Positions 22,945 to 31,099 of a stretch of DNA of 64,000 nucleotides are shown in pieces. Source of the DNA: Symbiodinium natans (lineage: Eukaryota; Sar; Dinophyceae; Suessiales; Symbiodiniaceae); the NCBI GenBank assembly GCA_905221605.1, contig CAJNDS010002586.1:255001-319000 (forward strand), given 5' to 3'. Every line of letters starts with the position of its first letter. The first letter of the stretch is position 1. The position numbers and the translations under genes are program-made. Under the pieces are notes generated by a model that had not been told where the DNA came from, ran no database searches, and saw only the letters and a program-made list of their open reading frames with translations.

Positions 22945-24966
22945 CTATCTTGGCAGCTCGACTCGGCGCAACTGGCAGGGCCGGCCCGCCTGCATCAAAC
23001 TACGCCAATCCACATCTCGGCGTAGATTTGGGCTCAGCTGGCTCCAAAAGACTGTATCATGGGACGGCCCTCGAGAAAGGGCGTCCGCCCAGCCGTTCCT
23101 GGCTCCTGCGAGGTGGCTCAAGCGCAGATTCAAATGCTCCTGCATGCAGAAGACCGCTGTTGCCTGAAGAATAGAAGCCAAGGGCTCTTTCATGGAGAGA
23201 CCCTTGGCAGAGGAACAGACCACGCCCAGGTTGTCTGATTGCTGGCGCAAGGCAATACACCCCACGTTGGGGCGGCGAGGCCCATGGGCATACTCCTGCA
23301 CCTGCATGGCTAACAACACCAATTGTGCCAGGGCTTCTAACGCGCAAATCCTGGTCTCGAGATCTGCATCACCGCCAACAAACCAGCCAGGTAGCGCGGC
23401 TCTATCCAGATGGAAAGAGAACCAGATGATGGACGAAGCCGCCAGAGGAGCGCCCTCTGGCAAGAACCAGCCTCCAATGCCAGCCACACTGCCCGAGGCG
23501 AACGCGTCCGCAGCTGCAGGGCCAGAGCCAGCGGCATCTACTGCCAGATGAACAGGAGACTGCAATCGAACCACGCGCATGAAGAATTCTGCCACATCTG
23601 ATTCCTGCCGAGAAGGCCGCACGGACTCTGACGCGGCATCCAAGAACTTCACCCACGCGCGACCCTGTTTCAGACGGCAGCTCTGGAGGTCCGAGGGGCA
23701 CGTGATCACCCTGCCGCTGCACTCAACAGCCTGCCACCCCTGCTGTACGTCAGACAAGCAGGCGCGGCGGCGCACCCGCAAGTTGGAGTCAAGGACGCGC
23801 AGCACTTCCGCAAGCTGTGTCTCATCCAAGCACTGGAAACGCAACGCAGGCTTCAGGAGCATATGGAACCAAACTGCCATCCACGGCTTGAGCCACCGGG
23901 CTCCACAGGTGAACCAAGACAAGAGGCCCACCAAGGCCTGTAGATCCCGCCGACGCACATGCCCTTTGCGCGCGATGACCTGCAAGCCCGCAATAATGCG
24001 CGCAGCCTTGTCCTCAGGCAGCGTAGCCCGGGGGGCGCCCCGGAAATCCAGAATCCAACCTGTCCACTTCACGCACGCACTCAAGGTCAGCTTCTTCCAA
24101 GACAGCGGCAACCCCAGAGCGCTAGCCAAAGACACCAGCAGCGAAGCCATCAATGGAGCTGTGGAAACTGGAAACAGGGCCAGCTCGTCATCTACACACA
24201 TGCCCAAGAAGTGCGACGAATGGAGAAGCAGATGTCCTAGACGTACAAAACCAGCGGCAACCCTGGACCACCAATAGGCGCTCCAGGAGCCGCCGAAGTG
24301 GCAGGTGCGATAAACCAGCCACCTGGTGACGCCCTGCGGGTCGACCGCCGTGAACACAGAGTAGCCTTGGTCCTCCAGGGCCACCTTGATACGTTTGTGC
24401 GCCGTTTTGACGTCCAACACGAACGCAATCCACTGCTCATCTGAGTGGCGGGAAATGAACTCCTCCACATCCCACAAGCCTGGCAACTCAATCTTTTCCG
24501 AAATGCGACACAGGCGGTTGGCATTGCTGATGGTGCTGTCCCCTATCAGGCGGGGGTCCGCGCCGTCTTTCTTGACCAGGCCCAGACGCCCAGCTGCACA
24601 TCGCCTCCCAAACCGCCTACGCACTTCGTCCAAGCCACCATCAATCCACTCGGCGAAACCACAATCCACATCACGCTGCACCAGCTCCATGAGCGTCTCG
24701 GGGTCATCCAGCGCGGTCCCCCAAGGCGCATCCAGAACTAGCAACTCGAGGTTGGGGCGCGTGGGCACCTCCACCTCTCGCCAGACACCGGAAGGAGGAA
24801 TAGTACGGTCAATGCCGGCGGGGACTCCGTCACGAAGAAGGGGTATGAGGGCCTGGTCAATGTCGCCGGTTAGCGCGAACAAGTCTCGCCAAGCTGCCCA
24901 GCCGCTATCCTTGCCGAAGAGGTGAAGCCATGATCTTTCAGGAACGAAATCAAATCCTTACGAAGA
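22945..24966 (-). CDS. Reverse transcriptase-RNase H (DIRS/Ty3-like Pol)
   Basis: The frame is 645 codons from 24882 and open upstream to about 24966 (upstream residues read VPERSWLHLFGKDSGWAAWR); no clear ATG is seen, so the start is uncertain. Numbered from 24882, visible motifs are: KKDGADPRLIGDSTISNANR (104-123); catalytic Asp in FVLDVKTAH (Asp157); active-site C-V-D-D (229-232), with Cys in the usual Tyr position; and LGLPLSWKKL (256-265). RNase H follows with acidic residues in HLAVDAAGS (Asp449), CALEALAQL (Glu516), QQSDNLG (Asp550) and HLAGARNGWADALSRG (Asp600). The ARNGWADALSRG ending is typical of DIRS-group and related RNase H. All catalytic residues are present. It copies the element RNA in the cytoplasm or in virus-like particles. 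It is the last gene of this copy. Confidence 0.88.
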
Positions 24967-25294
24967 ACGCCGATCTCTCCATCACTCAACCAGGCTTCAC
25001 TCGAATGACAAGCTGCAGCCCGCAGCACGCGGGGCACTAGATCCCAAGACTCAATGCGCGACAACCAGGCACGACGCAGTTTCTGCAGGACATCCTCGCA
25101 TCTGCATCCGATTGGACACCGCCGCCATCATGTAAGCGTCGACGGCCTGAACCATGCGGGGGGAGGTGCAACTCCACGTCATGAAACTCTTCTGGCGCCA
25201 GGGGCGGGGGCAAGGCAACCACTGCACCACAGTCGCTGTCCTGATCCCCACACTCACTCACACGGGGCGGGGACTGCGCAACGGGCAGCCCACG

Positions 25295-26479
25295 TCACCG
25301 TGAGCTTTGCTGCGGGCACAATGCTGAATGATGTGACCTATCCCCGCAGATGGCACACTCATGCTTGAAGCGGCAAGAGCGGTTGCTGCACTTGCCCTCC
25401 ACCCACAGCCAGCATTCACCATTTCGGACACGTTTGGTCGGCAGGCGACCAGGACCCTGGCTCAACTGCAACCGCTTGCTGTCGGTCTTCCGCGGAAGGG
25501 GTGGGAGTCCAGAAGGTGTCGGAGTCGCAAGAGGCTTTTCCTTCTCCAACTTGGGCACCTTTGGACGCTCAATGAGCACGTGTCGTAGCATATCTCTGTC
25601 AACCACCACATGTGTAATGGCGTCGTCCAGGGGATGCCCTGAAAAACATAACTGGAAGACCTCATCGAGCACCACGCGATCGGCTGCCTCGGCTTCTTGC
25701 ACGGTCGGGGCCCGGAACTGCTCGGACGGTTTGCGCGCATAGAGGGCCATAAACTTCTTCATGTACACAATCCATGAGTGGAGGTGGCAAGCGGACACCA
25801 TGGCAAACGCGTGCGCGCGGGTTTCCAGGATTTGCTGGACCCGGAGGGCAGCCCCTGCCAACTCAAGGCCCCACTCCTCCGGAGCAGCCTCCGAACTGGA
25901 CCGACCGCGACGGGCCTTCACCTCCAGAAGCTGTTCCTCGCTGAGGATCCCCCGCCACGGGAGCCACTCCCAAAACTTGTCCGTAGCCTGTTGCTGGACG
26001 ACTTGCAAGTAGCACAACGCTGGGAGAGTTTCTGAAGTCACAACAAAGGATGAGTAATTCTTTTCAAGCGCGCGACGCATCTTCTCCCGCCCAGCCGCGT
26101 TCAACTTGGACCCGGAGACGGGGACGCCACTCGCCACAGTGCCCGGCGGCACAACTGCCAGCGCATCGGAAGATGAGGGTTGCACAAGTTGGGGGAGGCC
26201 TGCGCGCCAGAACATGCGAAGGCGAGCCGCGTGAGGATGGGAGCCCCATTCGTCATCACCCAGCGCTGCCAATTCCGCAACCTCGATGCGGGGGCGTAGC
26301 TTCAACAGCCACTTCTCGAAAGCCGGCTGGTCTATAAACGCTGCACGGAACAACGCAGCGCTGTCGTAGCCGAGGGAGATAATGGCATCCGCAATCTTGT
26401 CCAAAACGCCGGCCTTCACCAACTCTGCGCGGAAGGGGCTCATTGTGTTGCTGCAAGCAAGAAGAAACTCGCAAGACAA
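25295..26479 (-). CDS. Gag-like protein with CCCH and CCHC zinc motifs
   Basis: A 394-codon ORF beginning at 26479 with a good upstream frame break. The body is helical and unrecognised by motif. The last 42 residues hold two zinc-binding motifs: CWLWVEGKCSNRSCRFKH (C-x7-C-x4-C-x3-H) and CAICGDRSHHSALC (C-x2-C-x4-H-x4-C, a classical retroviral-type zinc knuckle). This combination fits a nucleic-acid-binding Gag of a DIRS-type element. A Pro/Lys-rich linker (PKVPKLEKEKPLATPTPSG) precedes the fingers. It lies between the recombinase and the RT gene, with about 220 non-coding bases upstream that contain a direct repeat. The Gag role is inferred from position and zinc motifs. Confidence 0.75.
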   Translation of the reverse strand: MSCEFLLACSNTMSPFRAELVKAGVLDKIADAIISLGYDSAALFRAAFIDQPAFEKWLLKLRPRIEVAELAALGDDEWGSHPHAARLRMFWRAGLPQLVQPSSSDALAVVPPGTVASGVPVSGSKLNAAGREKMRRALEKNYSSFVVTSETLPALCYLQVVQQQATDKFWEWLPWRGILSEEQLLEVKARRGRSSSEAAPEEWGLELAGAALRVQQILETRAHAFAMVSACHLHSWIVYMKKFMALYARKPSEQFRAPTVQEAEAADRVVLDEVFQLCFSGHPLDDAITHVVVDRDMLRHVLIERPKVPKLEKEKPLATPTPSGLPPLPRKTDSKRLQLSQGPGRLPTKRVRNGECWLWVEGKCSNRSCRFKHECAICGDRSHHSALCPQQSSR

Positions 26480-26580
26480 ACTCTAACCACAACGTATGGA
26501 TGGCGCAACTGAAATGCTTTGGACAGGATCGACAAGGATGCGCCACGCAGCGAAGATCCAACAATGCCAACCAAACACGC

Positions 26581-26770
26581 CACGCGACTACACTCGAAGC
26601 ATCAGGCCCAAGACCAACGCAACGAGCCTGGTTCAAACCACTGCCAAAACCCCCAAAGGGTTGAAGAAGACAAGCCACGCTTGCGCACAACCATCTGGTT
26701 TCAGAAGGAACTAACAAGACGCGCAACTACACTCGAGGCAGAGGGCCCAAAGCCCCAGCAACGAGCCAAG
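26581..26770. repeat. Imperfect direct repeat between recombinase and Gag genes
   Basis: Two copies of about 50 bases, 26581-26630 and 26718-26770, share ACTACACTCGA(A/G)GCA, GGGCCCAA-like and GCAACGAGCC blocks. Translated on the minus strand, both give A-R-C-x-G-x-G-P-x-A-S-S-V-V-A. A more distant similarity (GAGGCA...CCCCAAAGC...CAGC...CGAGCC) occurs at 22834-22885 near the left end of the element. Such split repeats are a feature of some DIRS-group termini. Confidence 0.5.
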
Positions 26771-27555
26771 CCGCGAAAACCAGGATTGCGAGTCCAATGC
26801 TCATACTGGTCACCCAGTGATAGGCTCGGGCGGCACGCTAACGCCCAGACCTTGCGCGCCTTGCACCACACGGACTTATGCGCGCAACCCGAGATCACAT
26901 TGAGGAGCCAGTGGCCATCGCAATCCGCCAAATCATCCAGGGGGACAACCTCCTCAACCTCACCCGCTTCGGACTCGCTGTCGAACACAGTGCCAGTTTC
27001 CGAGAAGTTATCCACCTCGCCCACCTCCGGTTCTTCCCGGATCTCGCCTTCGTCAGACTCATCCTCAGTGTCCGACAGCGCGGCTGCAGGGGCATCGCCT
27101 GCAGACAACGGTGGGACCTCGGCGAACAGTGCCTCATCCACGCGGCCCAAGCCTCTGTCAACAGGAACATAGGGGCGCCAGCCCTTCTTAAGCTGCTCGA
27201 GCACCCGGCACTGGCACTTGAGCTGTGGGTTGATGTCGTCGCGTGAGTAGCGTCTCACACAGGACGAAACAGACGCTGAACGATGATGGCCCTGGGCCTC
27301 CCTGAGTACATCGGTAACCCCCACTTGGGACGCCCAAGTGAGTAGAGTGGTCTTGAGGGAGTGAAGCGTGAATGATGACGAAACACTCGGCTCTAAGCCC
27401 GCATATGTAACGAGGCATCTTCGAAAACGTGAAAGCATGCCAGAATAACCTAGGGGCTTGCCATTGTGGTCCAACACAAAGTCACGAGAGGGGCACGCTT
27501 CACGCATGCTGGCGATCTCCTCGAAGAAGACAGATGCCCAGTTGCTGTCCAGCAA
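26701..27555 (-). CDS. Tyrosine recombinase, C-terminal catalytic part (frame 2)
   Basis: A 284-codon frame continuing the recombinase after a frame change near 27550. Numbered from 27555, it has the box-II motif HSLKTTLL (His65, Lys68 where most family members have Arg), GHHRS (His90/91) and the presumed nucleophile Tyr103 in RRYSRDDI. After the catalytic region there is a long acidic tail (DTEDESDEGEIREEPEVGEV and more, residues about 160-205) of unknown role. Together with Arg328 of the preceding ORF this supplies an R, H-x-x-K, H, Y set. The tail ends within the direct-repeat region upstream of Gag. Confidence 0.78.
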   Translation of the reverse strand: MLDSNWASVFFEEIASMREACPSRDFVLDHNGKPLGYSGMLSRFRRCLVTYAGLEPSVSSSFTLHSLKTTLLTWASQVGVTDVLREAQGHHRSASVSSCVRRYSRDDINPQLKCQCRVLEQLKKGWRPYVPVDRGLGRVDEALFAEVPPLSAGDAPAAALSDTEDESDEGEIREEPEVGEVDNFSETGTVFDSESEAGEVEEVVPLDDLADCDGHWLLNVISGCAHKSVWCKARKVWALACRPSLSLGDQYEHWTRNPGFRGLARCWGFGPSASSVVARLVSSF

Positions 27556-28660
27556 CCCGCACCGCAGGCAATTTCAGGGCATGCCGTGCTTGCTGGACTT
27601 GGTCCTCCAGCACCATCCGGCAAGGCAATCCTGGCTCAACCACAGAGGCCAGCTCCAGCCGTTGGATGTCGGACCAGCGAAGACTGGCCCAAGCCATGAC
27701 CAAGATGACGCAGAGCAAGAAGCTATCCTCGCCAGCCCCTTGAAGCACTGCCTGCTCAAGGCGGTACAACACAACAAGAGGCAGAGGAAGCGCCTCCTTG
27801 ACGCGCTGCCGGGTCCAAAGCGCTGAGTTCTGCCACGCCGTCACCAAAGGACTGCTCAAAGCTGCTGCAAGCTGCTCCAACTGAAATTTGGACGCTGCAA
27901 AGCGAAGAGATGAAAGAATGCCCAGGGCAGACTTCTTCCGGCGTTGACCGCGGTCTGTAAGGGAACCTTCGGCCAGACTCGCGAGGAAATCCAAAAGCTG
28001 CGGTAGGTTGGGGCCACCTGGCGACCATGAAGCATTCGCACAGAAACACAGCCACTGACGCCAACCAGATAAGTGGCGGCGCAAAGTGGACGGGGCGCGG
28101 TCCATGAACAAGGGGAGGAGATGATCAGCATCCACGTCTTTCAGCTCAGAGAGGAGCCTGCTTTCGCCGCGCACCGCATCTGAGAACCCTAGCCAGATAG
28201 TCGCCAGGCGCTTGCGATCTTGCGCCTCCAAAACTGCTAGGCTGGGCTGCTGCATTGAAACAGAAGACACCAAGTGAGACGCAGCGATATGTGACGCACT
28301 CCTCAACATCTGACAAGCAAGGGCAGGGGTTGGGGCACTCTCAACTGTGACGTCCCGGTGGTCATCTGGAGCAGGAAGTTGGGGAAGAACACCGATGCGC
28401 ACAAGCGCAGGACGAGGCAGGTCATTCCCAACCTGGCTGACCATCACCCCCGCCGCACGCACGCGGGGCGGCGGGCGGCGCTGGTCGGAGCCGATGTCCT
28501 TGATGGAATACGGAGCCGCCCGCAGCATCGCACAACAAGAGGACAGCAAAAACAAGATTTCGATAAATCTCGTCGCTTCACTGCCGGTGAATGGCTGACC
28601 TGGGGCAGAGCGAACAACCTGAACAAGTGAACGCAAATCAAGCACTTCAAGCGTGCGCAC
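27500..28660 (-). CDS. Tyrosine recombinase, N-terminal part (frame 1)
   Basis: A 386-codon ORF from 28660. The middle shows a core-binding (SAM-like) region: STLRRHLSGWRQWLCFCANA (residues 191-210) and PNLPQLLDFLASLAEG (217-232). The catalytic domain begins near residue 290 with the first active-site Arg in MAWASLRWSDIQRLEL (Arg328). The frame then runs out of homology after HALKLPAVRV and ends in an unrelated 20-residue tail, while the homologous continuation (LLDSNWASVFFEEI) lies in the overlapping frame. A one-base indel or a programmed frameshift near 27540-27560 explains this. The start codon lies inside the right inverted-repeat copy. Confidence 0.8.
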   Translation of the reverse strand: MRTLEVLDLRSLVQVVRSAPGQPFTGSEATRFIEILFLLSSCCAMLRAAPYSIKDIGSDQRRPPPRVRAAGVMVSQVGNDLPRPALVRIGVLPQLPAPDDHRDVTVESAPTPALACQMLRSASHIAASHLVSSVSMQQPSLAVLEAQDRKRLATIWLGFSDAVRGESRLLSELKDVDADHLLPLFMDRAPSTLRRHLSGWRQWLCFCANASWSPGGPNLPQLLDFLASLAEGSLTDRGQRRKKSALGILSSLRFAASKFQLEQLAAALSSPLVTAWQNSALWTRQRVKEALPLPLVVLYRLEQAVLQGAGEDSFLLCVILVMAWASLRWSDIQRLELASVVEPGLPCRMVLEDQVQQARHALKLPAVRVAGQQLGICLLRGDRQHA

Positions 28661-28677
28661 TCAGTCGGGAGAGGGTT
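28651..28677. repeat. Right copy of imperfect inverted terminal repeat
   Basis: GCGTGCGCACTCAGTCGGGA followed by GAGGGTT, inverted match to 22731-22757. It lies 49 bases inside the right boundary, so the right end has an extra sequence that the left end lacks. Confidence 0.6.
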
Positions 28678-28726
28678 ACGTGTATGCAACGGCCATTAGC
28701 CCAACCTACCCCGTCGCAGACACACC

Positions 28727-29378
28727 TGAAAAACAGCTCGCAAGGCTGCAGGCCACATCGCCCAAGCTCCTTGCACAACAGGCGCCTGCTGCACGGCTTG
28801 GCACGAAGTCGGGCGCCGCGCTGCGCAGAGCAGGAGCATTGTTCGATGGCATGCCTTCAAGAAGCATGAAGTGTGTGGGACCACGAAAAACTGCTGCCTG
28901 CAACATCACCAAACCTAACCATGCACGAGAGGCGCCTGCTGCACTGCTTGGCACGAACTCGGGAGCCGCGCAGCGGAGGGTGGGAGCATCGTTCGATGGC
29001 ATGCCTTCAGGGAGCCGGCAAGGGCATGGGTTGGGTTGTAACGACTTGTAGCGCATCAGGTGAAGCGTGTGGGACTGAAAAACAGCTCGCAAGGCTGCAA
29101 GCCACGTCGACCAAGCTCCTTGCACAACAGGCGCCTGCTGCACGGCTTGGCACGAAGTCGGGCGCCGCGCTGCGCAGAGCAGGAGCATCGTTCGATGGCA
29201 TGCCTTCAAGGAGCATGAAGTGTGTGGGACCATGAAAATCTGCTCACACAGCTGCCTGTCACGTCACCAAAGCTGACCGTGCACGAGAGGCGCCTGCTGC
29301 ACTGCTTGGCACGAACTCGGGCGCCGCCCTGCGCAGAGCAGGAGCCTCGTTCGATGGCATGCCTTCAGGGAGCCAAGC
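28727..29378 (-). repeat. PAM2-like peptide repeat array, right block
   Basis: Four motif copies on the minus strand, DNA at about 28799-28837, 28949-28987, 29149-29187 and 29307-29342. They encode APALRSAAPDFVPSRAAGA or AP(T/A)LR(C/R)AAPEFVPSSAAGA within alternating flanks of two types (SLKACH/LLEGMPS and RLPEGMPS). The copy ending at 29066-29076 lacks two bases compared with the left-block copy, so the frame is not continuous through the whole array. The first bases, TGAAAAACAGCTCGC, complete the unit cut by the retrotransposon. Repeat homogeneity suggests recent tandem duplication. Confidence 0.7.
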
Positions 29379-29379
29379 C

Positions 29380-29930
29380 AAGAGTGCGGGACCGTCAACT
29401 TCGCCACATCTCCAAGTCTTAACGAATTGCACGCGAACGACAAGAAGACAGGTTGTAATGGCGAACAAGGCTACAGGATTGTAGAAAGGGCGGGGCGCTC
29501 CTTTACATGCAGGCCTGCGGTTTGCATCCAAAGACACTGCAAGGGTGCAGGATGTGAGCTTAGAATCATCAAGCCTTCGACCCCACAACCTGAACCAAGA
29601 ACCAAGCCGAAACAAAGCTAGCCAGGTTTGAAGACAAGTTCCGCGGACTTGAAGGGGTTTGTAGCTTGCTTTGGGTGAAGCTTCAGCTCAGTGATAACGA
29701 GTCCGTCTTTCATCCGGGAACCGTACGAGGCCCACCGCAGCTTCAACAGGATTTTGGTCTCAAAAACTGATGGCGTAGCATAAAGGAGCGCCTTTCGGGC
29801 GAAACATACAGGCACAGAAGGGCAAGGTGCTCAGAACAAGGTTTTGCGCAGAATGCGCACCCACTATGCGTCAGTCAGTACTCTCTCCCAACTATTGGTC
29901 GTTGCTTCCCTGGTTCCAAGCTTTTACGAA
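29380..29930. other. Upstream of the repeat array; possible exon only
   Basis: The minus strand 29815-29620 is open and reads ILLKLRWASYGSRMKDGLVI then TELKLHPKQATNPFKS, which looks protein-like but matches nothing I recognise. No other feature is seen. Confidence 0.35.
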
Positions 29931-29934
29931 ACCC

Positions 29935-30235
29935 TGCACGGGCACCTGCACAGCCTGGCACGAACTCGGGCGCCGCGCAGCGGAGGGTAGAGGGGCCTCG
30001 CTTTCAACACCGGGTGACTTCGAGGATCCGCCCGGAGTGTAGATTGTTGAAGGAAGGTTTGAAGCGGGCTGCAGGACCTCGTAGACCGTACACGGGAGCC
30101 ACTTAAAGTGACTCCCTTGGTAAACTGCAAGGGCAATTATGGCTGCTGTATGAGACAAGGGGCTCTCCGGCGCTGGCAAAGGAGCCCCGGCCAGGAAGGC
30201 ATTGTTTGCCATGCCTTCAGGGACATCAGGGGGCC
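29935..30235 (-). repeat. Diverged outliers of the PAM2-like repeat
   Basis: At about 29950-29985 a GGCACGAACTCGGGCGCCGC-containing copy of the motif DNA carries a one-base insertion that breaks LRCAAPEFVP from its preceding residues. At 30205-30230 the start of another unit reads PEGMANNAF. These look like older, eroded copies of the array. Confidence 0.6.
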
Positions 30236-30507
30236 CTGAAGGGGAAGAATGATTTTCACATGGCCGGGGTCCCAAAGCTTCTTACCAGTCTTACCGCACG
30301 GCAAGGAGCCCTTAGCAAAACCCCGATCATCAACATCCGTCAGACTGCAGCAATACGAAGAAGGTTCCTTCGCCCATGTCCCATTCCTTGCAGAGGCATT
30401 CTGATGTTAGCCAAACAAAGCCTCGCTGCCTCTTGGGTTGCAAAGCGCTCAAGCTGCGCAGCAGTGACTTCGTCCTCGTCAGAACCTCAACATTTTGCAC
30501 TCAGACA

Positions 30508-30560
30508 GAACGAACGAATGAACGAACGAACGAATGAATGAACGAATGAATGAATGAATG
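30508..30560. repeat. GAAC/GAAT tetranucleotide microsatellite
   Basis: About twelve units of GAAC or GAAT (CGAACGAATGAATGAACG...). Confidence 0.9.
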
Positions 30561-30659
30561 AGTATGCACACTAGCCCCAGTTGCCAGTTTTTAAGAGGCG
30601 CCCCAGGGAAGCCAAAAAGTTGGGTCACTGGTAACCCCCCTGCCCCCAAGGGTATATCT

Positions 30660-30735
30660 GCCCACCCCGAACTAAACCGCTAAACTGCCCCTCAACCAAT
30701 ACACCCTAAACCCTAACTCTAGACCCGAAACTCTC
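30660..30735. repeat. Degenerate telomere-like CCCTAAA tract
   Basis: Contains ACTAAACCGCTAAACTG, CACCCTAAACCCTAACTC and GACCCGAAACTC words, consistent with eroded CCCTAAA units far from a chromosome end. Confidence 0.55.
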
Positions 30736-31099
30736 AACTCCCCCGACCACAGGGGGTTCATTAGGCGAAAGCCGGCCGTGCAGGGAGCAGGGGATGCTAA
30801 CGTATGCTAACGCCTGGCTGAGCATTGCCTGGCAGTCATGGAAAAACCGCTGAATAGTCCCACCGCAAGACGTCATCTTTTGATGAAAGGGACCAGGTCC
30901 AAGGCAGCGCTTTGCTTGGATGCCATGGCCAAAGGACGATGCGTGTCCAACGAACTTTGAGCTTTGAACTGGCGTCGGTATCTGGAACATACGCGGGCAA
31001 AATGAAGCTCAGCTAGAACTGGAAGTGGGTATGTCCAATCACAGCACTACTTGTTGGCTCCTCGCCACGACCAGTGACACGAGACTGAGAAGCACGTGT

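Larger units (their letters stand above)
22731..28726 (-). mobile_element. DIRS-like tyrosine-recombinase retrotransposon, permuted gene order
   Basis: A 6.0-kb element transcribed on the minus strand carries tyrosine recombinase (28660-26701), Gag-like protein (26479-25295) and RT-RNase H (about 24966-22945). Boundaries come from the host repeat. Left flanking DNA ends GTGTGGGAC(C) and right flanking DNA begins TGAAAAACAGC; intact neighbouring copies read GTGTGGGACCATGAAAAACAG (22369) and GTGTGGGACTGAAAAACAG (29066). Insertion therefore occurred at this point with no visible target-site duplication, as expected for recombinase-mediated rather than DDE-integrase insertion. An imperfect inverted repeat lies at 22731-22757 and 28651-28677. 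DIRS-group elements normally run Gag, RT-RNase H, recombinase; here the recombinase is first. The recombinase frame is broken once, so this copy is probably not autonomous as it stands. Confidence 0.85.

Noticed and set aside
22731-28726. Flanking PAM2-like arrays as long terminal direct repeats of the retrotransposon
   Set aside because: The arrays differ in copy number and order on the two sides, carry a repeated peptide motif, and contain intact uninterrupted versions of the insertion point. Host repeat is the simpler reading, although a genome search is needed to be sure.
22290-29378. CRISPR-like or phage-type array
   Set aside because: Units are 150-200 bases with near-identical flanks and no unique spacers, and the context is eukaryotic.
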